NCBI RefSeq assembly: GCF_013201825.1
Contig: NZ_CP053836.1
Location: forward strand, 2,666,001 to 2,730,000
Reading direction: 5' to 3'
DNA length: 64,000 bases
Origin: Halarcobacter ebronensis
GTDB lineage: Bacteria > Campylobacterota > Campylobacteria > Campylobacterales > Arcobacteraceae
The notes under the pieces were generated by a model. The model had not been told where the DNA came from. It saw nothing but the letters and a program-made list of their open reading frames with translations, and did no database searches. Positions within the stretch are counted from its first letter, which is position 1. Every line of letters starts with the position of its first letter. The position numbers and the translations under genes were made by a program. Shown here in pieces: positions 8,916 through 18,784 of the stretch.

Positions 8916-10253
8916 CTCGTTCATAGAAGCAAAAAACTCCTCATTATTTTTAGTTTTTTGCATTTTTGAGTATAAGAATTTAAGAGCTTCAACTTCATCC
9001 ATTTGAGAAATTGCATTTCTTAAAATCCAAGTTTTTTGTAAAATATCTGGTGTTAATAAAAGTTCTTCTTTTCTTGTACCTGATTTAATTATGTCAAGGG
9101 CTGGATATACTCTTCTATTTGCCGCATTTCTACTTAGTACAACCTCAGAGTTACCAGTACCTTTAAACTCTTCAAAAATAACTTCATCCATTTTTGAACC
9201 AGTTTCAATAAGTGCAGTTGAAATAATAGTTAAAGAACCACCCTCTTCTATATTTCTAGCAGCTCCAAAAAATCTTTTTGGTTTATGTAATGCATTTGCA
9301 TCAACTCCACCACTTAGTACTTTTCCTGAACTAGGAGTTACAGTATTGTATGCTCTTGCCAATCTTGTAATAGAGTCAAGTAATATAACTACATCTTTTT
9401 TCATCTCTACAAGTCTTTTTGCTTTTTCTATTACAATCTCTGCAACTCTTACATGGTTGTGTGCTGGAAGGTCAAATGTTGATGAGTAAACTTCCCCTTT
9501 AACAGATCTTTGCATATCTGTAACCTCTTCTGGTCTCTCATCAATAAGTAAAACCATAAGGTGAGTATCTGGATGATTCCTCGTAATACCGTGAGCTAAC
9601 TCTTTTAAAAGTTCTGTTTTACCAGTTTTTGGAGGTGCAACTATAAGTCCCCTTTGTCCTTTACCCATTGGAGCAAAAAGATCAAGCATTCTACCTGTCA
9701 TTCTTGTTTGTTCATATTCAAAAGTGAATCTCTCTGTTGAATATAGTGGAGTTAGGTTATCAAAAAGTGGTCTGTTTTTTGATTCATTTATAGGAAGATA
9801 GTTTATCGCTTCAATCTTAAGAAGTGCATTATATTTTTCACTCTCTTTATTTGGAGGTCTAACTTGACCAGTTACAATATCTCCAGTTCTTAATGCAAAT
9901 TTTCTAATTTGTGTTGCAGATACATAAGAGTCATTTGAAGTATCAGAAAAGTTTCCATCTATTGCTCTTAAAAATCCAAATCCACCATCTTTTATCTCTA
10001 AAATACCTGTAAAAAGAATAAAACCGCCTTGATCTATTTGTGAACTTAAGATATTAAAGATAAGGTCTTGTCTTTTTAGTTCTTGTGGGTTTTCAACATC
10101 TAAATCTTTTGCTATTTTTAAAAGTTCTTCAAGGGGAAGTTCTCTTAATTGTTCAATCTTATATCCCTCTACGGGCACATGAGTTCTACTTTTCTTGCTA
10201 CCATTTACAGCTTTCGTAGTTTTTGTTTTAGTTTGAGTTTTTGACTCTTCCAT
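8913..10253 (-). CDS. rho: Transcription termination factor Rho
   Basis: This hexameric RNA-dependent helicase ends Rho-dependent transcripts. In 446 residues it shows the N-terminal helical domain ([16 protein letters not shown]), the RNA-binding cold-shock-like domain ([14 protein letters not shown]), Walker [12 protein letters not shown], Walker [17 protein letters not shown], and the Q/R-loop region [21 protein letters not shown]. The N-terminal ~30 residues are Lys/Thr-rich and variable. It is a separate unit from the peroxiredoxin gene upstream, which has its own terminator. Confidence 0.98.
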   Translation of the reverse strand: MEESKTQTKTKTTKAVNGSKKSRTHVPVEGYKIEQLRELPLEELLKIAKDLDVENPQELKRQDLIFNILSSQIDQGGFILFTGILEIKDGGFGFLRAIDGNFSDTSNDSYVSATQIRKFALRTGDIVTGQVRPPNKESEKYNALLKIEAINYLPINESKNRPLFDNLTPLYSTERFTFEYEQTRMTGRMLDLFAPMGKGQRGLIVAPPKTGKTELLKELAHGITRNHPDTHLMVLLIDERPEEVTDMQRSVKGEVYSSTFDLPAHNHVRVAEIVIEKAKRLVEMKKDVVILLDSITRLARAYNTVTPSSGKVLSGGVDANALHKPKRFFGAARNIEEGGSLTIISTALIETGSKMDEVIFEEFKGTGNSEVVLSRNAANRRVYPALDIIKSGTRKEELLLTPDILQKTWILRNAISQMDEVEALKFLYSKMQKTKNNEEFFASMNE

Positions 10254-10380
10254 CAGATTTTTTTGCCTTTTAGATTACATATAAGTTATGTAGTTTTTTA
10301 TGTAGTTAACGTTCAGTGTTTTTTAAGTAGCGTAATTTTAGTCTTTATTTTTAAATTTGTCAATAAAAAGAGTAAACAAA

Positions 10381-10410
10381 TAAAAAAAGGTGTCTAAAAA
10401 TAGACACCTT
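10381..10410 (-). terminator. Rho-independent terminator of the peroxiredoxin gene
   Basis: Arms AGGTGTCTA and TAGACACCT form a perfect 9-bp stem with a 4-base loop. On the minus strand it is followed by seven U's. Confidence 0.9.
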
Positions 10411-10433
10411 GTGTTTAATTTATAGAGAGATTA

Positions 10434-11030
10434 TTATAAATCAGCTTCGTGTTTTCCTAAGTATTCAGCAACACCAGCAGTAGAAGCTTTCATACCTTCG
10501 TCACCTTTAGTCCAACCAGCAGGACAAACTTCACCATGTTCATTAGTAAAAATCATAGTATCAACCATTCTAATCATTTCATCAATATTTCTTCCTAATG
10601 GTAAGTCATTGATAACTGCATGTCTAATTGTTCCATCTTTGTCTATTAAAAAAGATCCTCTTAAAGCAACTGATTCTCCAAATAATACATCATAATCTTT
10701 TGAAATTTGTTTTGAAAGGTCTGCAACTAATGGGAATTTAACTCTTCCAATACCACCATTTTCAACTGGTGTTTCTCTCCAAGCAAAGTGAGAGAATTGA
10801 GAGTCAACTGAACAACCAATTACTTGAATACCTCTTGAAGAGAATTCTTCAATTCTTTTTGAGAATGCAATAATCTCAGATGGACAAACAAATGTGAAAT
10901 CTAGTGGGTAGAAAAATAGTACAGCACCTTTTTCACCAATATTATCATATAAATTAAAATCTTCAACGATTGAACCATCTGCTAATACAGCTGTTGCTGT
11001 AAAATCTGGAGCTTTTTTTGTTACTAACAT
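10434..11030 (-). CDS. Typical 2-Cys peroxiredoxin (AhpC/TSA family)
   Basis: The 198-residue protein reduces H2O2, organic peroxides and possibly peroxynitrite. The peroxidatic Cys49 lies in FYPLDFTFVCPSE and the resolving Cys in HGEVCPAGW near residue 171; both are intact. Thioredoxin is the usual reductant, and no ahpF is adjacent. It is a monocistronic unit with its own terminator, divergent from the ferredoxin gene. Confidence 0.95.
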   Translation of the reverse strand: MLVTKKAPDFTATAVLADGSIVEDFNLYDNIGEKGAVLFFYPLDFTFVCPSEIIAFSKRIEEFSSRGIQVIGCSVDSQFSHFAWRETPVENGGIGRVKFPLVADLSKQISKDYDVLFGESVALRGSFLIDKDGTIRHAVINDLPLGRNIDEMIRMVDTMIFTNEHGEVCPAGWTKGDEGMKASTAGVAEYLGKHEADL

Positions 11031-11297
11031 GTAATTTCCTTTTATTATAATTTGTTTTGTGGGAATAATTATAATATAATAAATTTAAAAAAAATAGAGT
11101 TTATTATTCCAGTTTCAAAACTTAAGATATGTTTTATTTTTGGAAAAAAATTATCCATTACTAGAATAGTGTCAATTTTTAATAAGTGTTAATTATAGTT
11201 AATAGTTAATATTAACTTAACTTATGTATGGACAATTTAAAGTAAAATTTAATTTTTTATGTGATAAAGTTTACTAAAATTTACAAGGAGTCAAAAA

Positions 11298-11555
11298 ATG
11301 GCAGTAAGAATTACTGATATTTGTATTAACTGTGACGCATGTTTAGATGAGTGTCCTACTGAATCAATCGTTGATAATGATGAAAACCCAACTGGTGAAG
11401 ATATTTATTATGTAAATCCTGAGACTTGTACAGAGTGCGTTGGGGATAATGATTCTCCTGCATGTGCTGATGCATGTCCAACTGAAGGGTGTATTGTATG
11501 GAGTAACCCATCAACTGATGGTGCGGTTGACGGACAACCAGTAGTAGAAGACTAA
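11298..11555 (+). CDS. 2[4Fe-4S] ferredoxin, YfhL-like
   Basis: The 85-residue ferredoxin starts AVRITDICINCDACLDECPT. The first cluster motif is CINCDACLDECP. The second is split by an insertion (CTECVGDNDSPACADACP), as in the YfhL/Alvin-type ferredoxins. The C-terminal tail is acidic. The redox partner is unknown. An ACAAGGAG ribosome site precedes the ATG and a strong terminator follows, so it is a single-gene transcript. Confidence 0.92.
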   Translation: MAVRITDICINCDACLDECPTESIVDNDENPTGEDIYYVNPETCTECVGDNDSPACADACPTEGCIVWSNPSTDGAVDGQPVVED

Positions 11556-11581
11556 TCTATAAATATAATTAAAATTTTAAG

Positions 11582-11619
11582 AAGGCAAGTAGTATTTTTC
11601 AAACTACTTGCCTTTTTTT
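11582..11619 (+). terminator. Rho-independent terminator after the ferredoxin gene
   Basis: AAGGCAAGTAGT pairs with ACTACTTGCCTT over a 9-base loop and is followed by a T-run. Confidence 0.92.
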
Positions 11620-11624
11620 ATTTT

Positions 11625-11636
11625 TTTAGATATAAT
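11625..11636 (+). promoter_or_regulatory. ndk: Probable sigma-70 -10 element for ndk
   Basis: TTTAGATATAAT ends in a consensus TATAAT at 11631-11636, directly after the preceding terminator and 33 bases before the ndk start. A near-identical TTAGATATAATC precedes argD. Confidence 0.55.
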
Positions 11637-11669
11637 CCGCGGCTTAAAAATTAAAAGAGGAATTTACCT

Positions 11670-12083
11670 ATGGAACAAACATTATCAATAATCAAACCAG
11701 ATGCAGTAGCAAAGAATGTAGTTGGTAAAATTTTAGACAGATTTGAATCAGCTGGATTAAGAATTGCAGCAACTAAAAAAATTCAACTATCAAGAGCTGA
11801 TGCAGAGGCTTTTTATGCAGTACACGCACAAAGACCTTTCTTTGGTGAGTTAGTAGAGTTTATGATCTCAGGACCAGTTGTAGTTTCAGTTTTAGAAGGT
11901 GAAAATGCAATGGCAAAAAATAGAGAGCTAATGGGTGCAACTAATCCAAAAGAAGCTGCTGCTGGAACAATCAGAGCAGATTTTGCAGATTCTATTGATG
12001 CAAATGCAGTTCACGGTTCTGACTCTTTAGAAAACGCGGCTGTTGAAATTAAATTCTTCTTCTCTGATAGAGAAATTTGTTAA
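11670..12083 (+). CDS. ndk: Nucleoside-diphosphate kinase
   Basis: It balances NTP pools by ping-pong phosphate transfer. The 137-residue protein shows the N-terminal [13 protein letters not shown] and the active-site motif [12 protein letters not shown], with the phosphorylated His. It appears to head an operon ndk-yceD-rpmF-plsX-fabH, with gaps of 18, 13, -1 and 25 bases. Confidence 0.97.
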   Translation: MEQTLSIIKPDAVAKNVVGKILDRFESAGLRIAATKKIQLSRADAEAFYAVHAQRPFFGELVEFMISGPVVVSVLEGENAMAKNRELMGATNPKEAAAGTIRADFADSIDANAVHGSDSLENAAVEIKFFFSDREIC

Positions 12084-12101
12084 GAATTTTGATTTTCAAT
12101 A

Positions 12102-12479
12102 ATGAAGATTGAGTTTAAAAAAGTACCAACAACTCCTAAAGAGTTTATTAATGAATTTAGTTCAGTTAAAATTGAAGGTACTTTTTGTAAAATGTCGCCA
12201 TCTTTAGTCAAAATTGAGGCAAAGCTTGTAGGAGAGATTCCTATAGTTTGCTCAAGATGCGGGGAAGAGCATACTATATCATTAAATGATGAGTTAAACT
12301 TCCTACTAAGTGATGGCATTTATAAATCTAATTCTGATAGTGATGAGTTAGTTATAGAAGTTGAAGAGAGTCTAATTGACTTCGATGAAATTTTAGAGAG
12401 TGAAATTTCATCTATACAAAGTGACTATTACATTTGTCAAAAATGTGAAGATGGTGACTTTGTTGAAAAAGAATATTAA
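12102..12479 (+). CDS. DUF177/YceD-family protein
   Basis: The 125-residue protein is placed by position and motifs: it directly precedes rpmF, as yceD does in many bacteria. It carries a CSRCGEE motif and a C-terminal CQKCED, a likely paired-Cys metal site. YceD is implicated in 23S rRNA biogenesis in other bacteria and chloroplasts; here that role is inferred from family and context. Confidence 0.85.
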   Translation: MKIEFKKVPTTPKEFINEFSSVKIEGTFCKMSPSLVKIEAKLVGEIPIVCSRCGEEHTISLNDELNFLLSDGIYKSNSDSDELVIEVEESLIDFDEILESEISSIQSDYYICQKCEDGDFVEKEY

Positions 12480-12492
12480 ATAAGGAGAGAAA

Positions 12493-12645
12493 ATGGCAGT
12501 ACCTAAGAGAAGAGTATCACATACTAGATCGGCTAAAAGAAGAACTCACTATAAAGTTACTTTAAAAAGACCTGTAAAAGATAGTGACGGTAGTTGGAAA
12601 ATGCCTCATATGGTTAATCCAAATACTGGTGAATATAAAAACTAA
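12493..12645 (+). CDS. rpmF: 50S ribosomal protein L32
   Basis: The 50-residue frame begins [20 protein letters not shown], typical of bacterial L32, and ends with a [10 protein letters not shown] tail. The zinc-finger cysteines of some L32 proteins are absent (a Cys-minus form). TAAGGAG precedes the ATG, and the stop overlaps the plsX start by one base. Confidence 0.96.
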   Translation: MAVPKRRVSHTRSAKRRTHYKVTLKRPVKDSDGSWKMPHMVNPNTGEYKN

Positions 12646-13637
12646 TGCTAAAAATAGCTATTGACGCAATGGGTGGGGACTTCGGTCCCGAACCTATTAT
12701 GGAGGGGTTAATTCTAGCCCTAAGAAACAATAATACTTTCACTGCTATTGCAGTTGGTGATGAAAATCAACTTAAACCTTTAATCCCAAACAGTCTTGCT
12801 AATAGAATTGAAATCTTACATACAACAGATGTAATTAAGATGTCAGATTCTGCTACTGATGCGCTAAAAAGAAAAGAATCAACAATATTTAAAGCTATTG
12901 AACTTGTAAAAGAGGGACAGGCTGATGCTATTGTATCTGCAGGACATTCTGGAGCTTCAATGTCTTTAGCAACACTTAGAATTGGAAGAATAAAAGGTGT
13001 TAGTAGACCAGCAATTGCAACACTTATGCCAACAAGTGAAAACCAAAATACTTTGGTTATGGATGTTGGAGCGAATGTTGATTGCGAGGCAAAAAACCTT
13101 TTTGAGTTTGCAGTTATGGGACAAGTTTATGCACAAGATGTATTACAACTTGATGAACCTTTAGTTGGATTACTTAGTAATGGTGAAGAGGAAAGTAAAG
13201 GTAATGAAGTTACAAAAGAGGCATTTAAACTAATTTCAAAAATACCAAACTTCGCTGGAAATGTTGAGGGAAGTGATGTATTTAAAGGAACAGTTGATGT
13301 TGTTATTTGTGATGGATTTATTGGAAATATTTTACTTAAAACTGCAGAAGGTGTAGCAGATACAATAGGTAAAATAATCAAAAAAAATCTAAAAAGATCT
13401 CTAATATCAATTGCTGGTGCAGTTTTAATGAGAAAAGTTTTTAAAAACTTAAAAGTTAAAGTTGACTACGCAGAATATGGTGGAGCTCCACTTCTAGGAG
13501 TAAAATCACCAGTTATTATTGCCCATGGAAAATCTAATCCTAAAGCGATTCAAAACGCAATTTTTCAAGCAATAAATAGTGCAAGTTCTAACTTGAACAA
13601 TGATATTGAAGAGAAACTAAAACACTACAGTTTATAA
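12645..13637 (+). CDS. plsX: Phosphate acyltransferase
   Basis: This enzyme converts acyl-ACP to acyl-phosphate at the start of phospholipid synthesis. The 330-residue protein shows the opening [28 protein letters not shown], the MDVGANVDC motif and [12 protein letters not shown]. The ATG overlaps the rpmF stop (TAATG). The rpmF-plsX-fabH order is widely conserved. Confidence 0.97.
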   Translation: MLKIAIDAMGGDFGPEPIMEGLILALRNNNTFTAIAVGDENQLKPLIPNSLANRIEILHTTDVIKMSDSATDALKRKESTIFKAIELVKEGQADAIVSAGHSGASMSLATLRIGRIKGVSRPAIATLMPTSENQNTLVMDVGANVDCEAKNLFEFAVMGQVYAQDVLQLDEPLVGLLSNGEEESKGNEVTKEAFKLISKIPNFAGNVEGSDVFKGTVDVVICDGFIGNILLKTAEGVADTIGKIIKKNLKRSLISIAGAVLMRKVFKNLKVKVDYAEYGGAPLLGVKSPVIIAHGKSNPKAIQNAIFQAINSASSNLNNDIEEKLKHYSL

Positions 13638-13662
13638 GACTTTTGTTTTTTAAGGAAAATTA

Positions 13663-14661
13663 ATGGCATATGCAGCATTTAGATCAATTGGAGCTTATAT
13701 CCCTCCTAAAATCATGACTAATTTTGATTTTGAAAAAATCATTGATACCTCAGACGAATGGATTACAAAAAGAACAGGTATCAAAGAGAGAAGACTGGCA
13801 GAGGATAATGAAGCTTCATCAGATTTAGGAGCAAGAGCAGCCGAACAAGCAATACAAAGAGCTGGAATTTCAAAAGAAGAGATTGATTTAGTTATCTGTG
13901 CAACAGTAACACCAGACTACTTATGTATGCCTTCAACAGCTTGCTTAATAGCTTCAAAACTTGAACTTCCACCTGTTCAAGCTTTTGATATAAGTGCTGC
14001 ATGTACAGGTTTTGTATATGCAACATCACTTGCAAAAGCTTTTATTGAATCAGGTATGAAAAAGTGTGTATTGATAATTGGAGCAGAGAAATATAGCTCT
14101 ATTTTAGACTACACAGATAGATCAACTTGTTTTATTTTTGGAGATGGTGCAGGTGCTGCAATTATCTCTGCTACTGATAAAAAAGAGGAAGCTATAATTG
14201 ATGTATCTTGTAATAGTGATGGAAATTACGATGATTTGATACAAACTCCAGGGGGAGGAAGTAAAAATCCTTGTTCACAAGAGGTTCTGGATAATAAAAT
14301 GGCGTGTATTAGGATGAAAGGAAATGAAACTTTCAAACTTGCTGTTAAAACATTGACATCAGATGTTAAAGAGCTTCTTGCAAAGAATAATCTATCAAAT
14401 GAAGATATAACTCACTTTATACCACATCAGGCAAACTATAGAATTATCAAAGCTGTTGGTGATGCATTAAAATTAAATGATAAGCAAACGGTTGTAACAG
14501 TTGATAAATATGGTAATACTTCAGCTGCATCAATACCTATGGCAATGAATTATGCTTATGAAGAGGGTAGAATAAAAGCAGGAGATAATATTCTTTTTGA
14601 TGCTTTTGGTGCAGGACTTACTTGGGGAAGTGCACTATTCCCATTTTCACCTAAAAAATAG
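13663..14661 (+). CDS. fabH: Beta-ketoacyl-ACP synthase III
   Basis: It starts fatty-acid synthesis by condensing acetyl-CoA with malonyl-ACP. The catalytic triad is visible: Cys114 in DISAACTGF, the His of FIPHQANYRI and the Asn of KYGNTSAASIP. TSDEWITKRTGIKER is also characteristic. The 332-residue length is normal. It is the last gene of the operon and is followed at once by a terminator. Confidence 0.97.
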   Translation: MAYAAFRSIGAYIPPKIMTNFDFEKIIDTSDEWITKRTGIKERRLAEDNEASSDLGARAAEQAIQRAGISKEEIDLVICATVTPDYLCMPSTACLIASKLELPPVQAFDISAACTGFVYATSLAKAFIESGMKKCVLIIGAEKYSSILDYTDRSTCFIFGDGAGAAIISATDKKEEAIIDVSCNSDGNYDDLIQTPGGGSKNPCSQEVLDNKMACIRMKGNETFKLAVKTLTSDVKELLAKNNLSNEDITHFIPHQANYRIIKAVGDALKLNDKQTVVTVDKYGNTSAASIPMAMNYAYEEGRIKAGDNILFDAFGAGLTWGSALFPFSPKK

Positions 14662-14693
14662 AGTATAAAAAAGCAATAGCTTTTTATACTTTT
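14662..14693 (+). terminator. Rho-independent terminator after fabH
   Basis: AGTATAAAAAAGC and GCTTTTTATACT form a 12-bp stem around AATA, then TTT. It begins one base after the fabH stop. The remaining ~270 bases to the next gene are AT-rich with no gene seen. Confidence 0.85.
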
Positions 14694-14961
14694 AAGAAAT
14701 AATCTAAACTCTTTATACTATTCTTTTAATTATTAATTTAAAATTACAAGTATCTAAAAATAATAAATAACTAAAAACTCAAAAAACATATCTTTGCAAA
14801 ACATCTTTTTTATGGTCTTTATTTAAACTACCTTTTTAAGGATTTAAAAAAATAATATTATTATGAATTTATATTCTTATATAGGCATAAATTAGGGATT
14901 TTATACAATCTAAATTTAAGATTTTTTAATTAAAATATTACATTAATCTGTAGGGAAAAAC

Positions 14962-16869
14962 ATGAAATCAATCACTATAAAATTTAAAACTATTATGCTA
15001 ATTGTTGGAATTATAATTGCAATGTCAATAATTATTCTTATTCTTTCAATTTATGAAACCAATGCCTTAACAAAAATTCAAACAACACAAATTGAAAAAG
15101 AAGCATTATCTCAAAAAGCAAAAGAGTTAAAAAACTACACTGATATTATAAAAAGTATTTTAGAAAAGAAAAATGAACAAGATAGTGAAGACAAAAAGAT
15201 TAAAGCAATTGAACAGATAAAAAATATTAAATTTGGTGATACAGGATATTTTTGGATACATGATCTAAATCTTAAAATGGTTATGCACCCAACAAGGGAA
15301 GATTTAACTAATAAGGATATATCAGACTTAAAAGATGCAAATGGTTTATATATCTTTAAAGAGATGAATAAATTAGTATTAGAAAAAAAAGAGGGAATAG
15401 TCTCATATAAAGTTCCAAAACCGGGAGAAAAAGTAGCAACAAACAAATTTTCATATGTATTTCTATTTGAACCTTGGGGTTGGGTTATTGGAACAGGTGC
15501 TTATGTGGATGATATAGAAAAAAATATAATAGATATGGAAAAAAGAAGTTCAGAAAAAATAGAAAGTTTAGTTATTAAAATAACCCTATTAACTCTATCT
15601 ATTATTGTTCTTTCATATTTTCTAATGATACTTGCTTTTAATCAATTAATGAAAAAACCCCTAGATATATTTAAAGAGTATTTCTCTCAATTTTTAAAAT
15701 TTGTAAGTATGGAAAATAATAGATATACTCCTGCAACAGTTACAAATAAAGATGAGATAAATGAACTTCTTTTAATGATAAATGAGACAGCTATAGAATT
15801 TGATAAAAAATTAAAAGATGATATGAGAGTTATGGGGGAAGTTGTACTTACAGCTGATAGAATTGAAAAAGGGATCTATAATTGTAGAATACACTCGGAT
15901 TCAAAAAATCCTATGATTATGACACTAAAAAAATCTTTAAACAAGATGTTAGATGTTTTAGATAATACAATGCAAAATATTAAAAATAGCCTAGAAGCCT
16001 ATGAAAATCACGACTACACCAGAAGAGTAAAAATTAATAAAGATCTAAAAGCTACAATGTTGTCAGTTATGGAATCAATTAACAAATTAGGAAGCTCATT
16101 AAGTGAGAACGCAAAAACAAACCTAGAGAATGGACAAGTGTTAGAAGAGAACTCAAATATAATGACAAGCTCAATGGAAAACTTGGCAAAAAAAGCGAAT
16201 GATCAAGCAGCAAGCCTAGAAGAGACAGCAGCAGCAGTAGAAGAGATAACCTCAATAACAAGAAGTAACGCAGAAAACGCATCAAAAATGGCAAACCTAG
16301 GTAAAACAGTAAGAAGCTCTGTTACAATAGGTGAAGATTTGGCTTCTAAAACAGCCCTCTCAATGGATGAGATAAATGAGAAAGTAACAGCTATTAATGA
16401 AGCTATTAATGTTATTGATCAAATAGCTTTCCAAACTAATATCCTTTCTTTAAATGCAGCAGTAGAAGCAGCAACGGCAGGTGAAGCAGGTAAAGGATTT
16501 GCCGTTGTAGCTCAAGAAGTAAGAAACCTTGCAAGTAGAAGTGCCCAAGCAGCAAAAGAGATAAAAGCCTTGGTAGAAGATGCAAATCAAAAAGCTAATG
16601 ATGGTAAAATAATCTCTGATAAAATGAAAGATGGATATAAAGAGTTAAATACCCATATAAGTGAAACAATACATATAATAGAAGATGTAAGTACGGCATC
16701 AAAAGAACAGATGAGTGGTATAGAACAAATAAATCATGCCGTAACAATGTTAGATAGAGTAACACAAGAGAATGCAAATGAAGCGAATCAAGTGAAAAAA
16801 ATTGCAAATGAAGTTGCAACAATAGCTCAAGAGTTAGTAAATGATGCTAAAAGTAAGAAATTTAACTAA
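14962..16869 (+). CDS. Methyl-accepting chemotaxis protein with a periplasmic Cache sensor
   Basis: The 635-residue chemoreceptor has TM1 at residues ~10-30, a periplasmic single-Cache domain to ~190 ([20 protein letters not shown] and [17 protein letters not shown] are its signature segments), TM2 at ~200-220, a ~150-residue linker, and a C-terminal signalling domain. The CheA/CheW tip reads [20 protein letters not shown]. The linker does not show a clear HAMP. It lies 10 bases before a PAS gene, the CetA/CetB arrangement of Campylobacter energy taxis. A clean TAGGG site precedes the ATG. Confidence 0.93.
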   Translation: MKSITIKFKTIMLIVGIIIAMSIIILILSIYETNALTKIQTTQIEKEALSQKAKELKNYTDIIKSILEKKNEQDSEDKKIKAIEQIKNIKFGDTGYFWIHDLNLKMVMHPTREDLTNKDISDLKDANGLYIFKEMNKLVLEKKEGIVSYKVPKPGEKVATNKFSYVFLFEPWGWVIGTGAYVDDIEKNIIDMEKRSSEKIESLVIKITLLTLSIIVLSYFLMILAFNQLMKKPLDIFKEYFSQFLKFVSMENNRYTPATVTNKDEINELLLMINETAIEFDKKLKDDMRVMGEVVLTADRIEKGIYNCRIHSDSKNPMIMTLKKSLNKMLDVLDNTMQNIKNSLEAYENHDYTRRVKINKDLKATMLSVMESINKLGSSLSENAKTNLENGQVLEENSNIMTSSMENLAKKANDQAASLEETAAAVEEITSITRSNAENASKMANLGKTVRSSVTIGEDLASKTALSMDEINEKVTAINEAINVIDQIAFQTNILSLNAAVEAATAGEAGKGFAVVAQEVRNLASRSAQAAKEIKALVEDANQKANDGKIISDKMKDGYKELNTHISETIHIIEDVSTASKEQMSGIEQINHAVTMLDRVTQENANEANQVKKIANEVATIAQELVNDAKSKKFN

Positions 16870-16879
16870 GGAGTAAAGT

Positions 16880-17284
16880 ATGGCAGTAGGACAAGAGACA
16901 GTTTTAGATGAGTACGCATTCTTAGTTAGTGAGACAGATGAAAAAGGTATAATAAGATTTGCAAATGATGATTTTTGTAAAATAGCAGAGTTTAGCTTGG
17001 ATGAATTGATAGGACAACCACATAGTAAAGTAAGACATAAAGATATGCCAAAGAAGGCATTTAAATCTTTGTGGGATACAATACAAAAAGGAGAGGTTTG
17101 GACAGGATATGTAAAAAATGCTACTAAATCAGGAGGATATTATTGGGTTTTTGCCACAATATATCCGTTTGAAAGTTGTGATGGTTCTAAAGGTTATCTT
17201 TCTTGTAGAAGAAAACCTTCTAAAGAAGAAATTACTTCTATTCAGGAAGTTTACAAACTATGGAATAAAGAAGAGGGAAAATAA
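16880..17284 (+). CDS. Single-domain PAS sensor (CetB/Aer-like)
   Basis: The 134-residue protein is essentially one PAS domain. It contains SETDEKGIIRFANDDFCKIA, the VRHKDMPKKAF segment and WTGYVKNATKSGGYYWV, all typical of the Aer/CetB PAS that binds FAD. It has no membrane segment. In Campylobacter jejuni the CetB PAS protein passes redox information to the receptor CetA; the same job for the adjacent Cache receptor is inferred. FAD binding is not proven by sequence. Confidence 0.85.
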   Translation: MAVGQETVLDEYAFLVSETDEKGIIRFANDDFCKIAEFSLDELIGQPHSKVRHKDMPKKAFKSLWDTIQKGEVWTGYVKNATKSGGYYWVFATIYPFESCDGSKGYLSCRRKPSKEEITSIQEVYKLWNKEEGK

Positions 17285-17296
17285 GACCTCTCTTTC

Positions 17297-17617
17297 TTAT
17301 AAATACTGAACTAATCCCATATAAAAAATTGTTCCAAAAAATATAGAGATAAGATAGTTTTTTAGTCCCAAATGCAAAACTATAGTAAATAAAATTGCTC
17401 CTAGCTCTTTTATTCCATAAGGATAAAGGGAAAAATCAATCTCTTTTAAAGTATAGAAAATCAGAATTGTTAATATTATAGAAGGAAAATATTTTCCTAC
17501 AAATTCCAAAGAAGAGGGAAGTTCAGCCTTTTTGAAAAACAAAAAAGGAAAAATTCTTGTAAATAAATTTACCAAAGACATTACTGCAATTGCAATCATA
17601 ATCTCTGTATTACTCAT
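17297..17617 (-). CDS. azlD: Branched-chain amino acid exporter small subunit (AzlD family)
   Basis: The 106-residue protein has about four hydrophobic helices (TEIMIAIAVMSLVNLFTRIFP at the start) and fits AzlD. The ATG at 17615-17617 is preferred over an in-frame TTG two codons upstream because GAAAGG lies 7 bases before it. Its start overlaps the azlC end by 8 bases. Together AzlCD export branched-chain amino acids or related compounds; the substrate here is inferred. Confidence 0.85.
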   Translation of the reverse strand: MSNTEIMIAIAVMSLVNLFTRIFPFLFFKKAELPSSLEFVGKYFPSIILTILIFYTLKEIDFSLYPYGIKELGAILFTIVLHLGLKNYLISIFFGTIFYMGLVQYL

Positions 17618-18296
17618 TTTCAACCTTTCTTTTAAAAATAAAAAGTAATATCAAAGATAAAACTATAGCTGTAATTAACATCTTATCAGTAGGTACTAAT
17701 AAAAAGGCAAAAATTGAAGTTACGGCACCAATTATAAAAGGACCTCTATTTTTTAGGTTTTTATACTGCTCAATACATAAAACAACAAATAGTGCAGTTA
17801 GAGAGAACTCCAATCCTGCTGTATCAAACTTTATATTTGCACCAAGAATTGCACCAAAAGTTGAACCAACAAACCAATAACTTTGATTTAAAGCACATAA
17901 AAAAAAGTAATACCATCTCTTTTTTAATTGTACATCATCTTTTATGGTTGTAAGAAGAGCATAAGTTTCATCTGTTAAAGCAAAAATCAAATAGGGTTTT
18001 AATTTACCTGTTTTTTTAAATCTTTTAAGTAAAGACAGCCCATAAAAAGATTGTCTTAAATTTACAAACCATGAGGCAATTGCAATATCTATTAATCCTG
18101 CTTTTACATTAAAAAAATTTATTGCAACAAACTGTAAGGCTCCCGCATATATAAACAAAGACATAAGTGGTGCGAAGTACCAATCATAACCAAAAGATAC
18201 AAGAAGTAATCCAAAGGCAAAACCCAAAACTGTATATCCCATCATTACAGGAATTGATATTTTAAATGCTGTTTTTAACTCTCTACTATACTTCAA
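17610..18296 (-). CDS. azlC: Branched-chain amino acid exporter large subunit (AzlC family)
   Basis: The 228-residue membrane protein has the AzlC hallmarks: an N-terminal FGLLLVSFGYDWYFAPLMSLFIYAGALQF-type segment and ALTDETYAL, with about six helices. The likely start is TTG (18294-18296), as the nearest ATG would remove residues normally present in AzlC. It lies 9 bases after the SspB-like gene. Confidence 0.87.
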   Translation of the reverse strand: MKYSRELKTAFKISIPVMMGYTVLGFAFGLLLVSFGYDWYFAPLMSLFIYAGALQFVAINFFNVKAGLIDIAIASWFVNLRQSFYGLSLLKRFKKTGKLKPYLIFALTDETYALLTTIKDDVQLKKRWYYFFLCALNQSYWFVGSTFGAILGANIKFDTAGLEFSLTALFVVLCIEQYKNLKNRGPFIIGAVTSIFAFLLVPTDKMLITAIVLSLILLFIFKRKVENE

Positions 18297-18305
18297 AAAA
18301 AACTC

Positions 18306-18743
18306 TTATTTTAATAAATTTTTATTATTTGGGTTATTTTTAAAAGCATTAAATGATTTTGATTTTGGATCTTTATTAAACTTGTCAACTGTTGCAACAG
18401 AGTTAATAAAAAGGATTGATTCATCCACAATAATCTGAAAAATAGAGTGCAATGGAATTTTTACATTTGAGCCAAAATTCTCACTTCCAAATCCAGCTTC
18501 AAAATAGATAAACTCTTCATCTAACTTAACTGTTGAGTATGTATAATTACTTAAAACAAAAAGCGAAAATTTTGAGAGTTGATTAAAAATTGTATTAGGC
18601 AAAGATGGCTCAAATCTAATAGGGTCAATATTGGCAGTTATTGCAAACTCTTGATTTTCTGCTAACAAAAATTCAATTGTCTCTTTCACTTGCTTAGAAA
18701 CTAGCTCTTTATAGTCGCTATTTTCAATTATTTTACTTATCAT
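18306..18743 (-). CDS. SspB-like protein (possible ClpXP adaptor)
   Basis: The 145-residue protein resembles the SspB core: DPIRFEPSLPN near the ligand groove, LFVLSNYTYSTVKLDEE, and a late IPLHSIFQIIVDES like the VPFxAIxxxxDPS of SspB. The tail (FNKDPKSKSFNAFKNNPNNKN) is flexible and polar, as in SspB, where the tail tethers to ClpX. If right, it would deliver ssrA-tagged proteins to ClpXP. The similarity is weak by eye and could reflect a distinct family. Confidence 0.45.
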   Translation of the reverse strand: MISKIIENSDYKELVSKQVKETIEFLLAENQEFAITANIDPIRFEPSLPNTIFNQLSKFSLFVLSNYTYSTVKLDEEFIYFEAGFGSENFGSNVKIPLHSIFQIIVDESILFINSVATVDKFNKDPKSKSFNAFKNNPNNKNLLK

Positions 18744-18784
18744 TATTTAATCCTAGCTTCATTTTGATTTTTGTATTATACCTT

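Noticed and set aside
11031-11110. Possible PerR box upstream of the peroxiredoxin gene
   Set aside because: The region is full of TATAAT-like words, but none matches TTATAATnATTATAA well; AT-richness explains the partial matches.
11204-11217. 14-bp palindrome AGTTAATATTAACT between the peroxiredoxin and ferredoxin genes
   Set aside because: It is perfect but composed of AT-rich half-words common in this DNA, and I can link it to no regulator.
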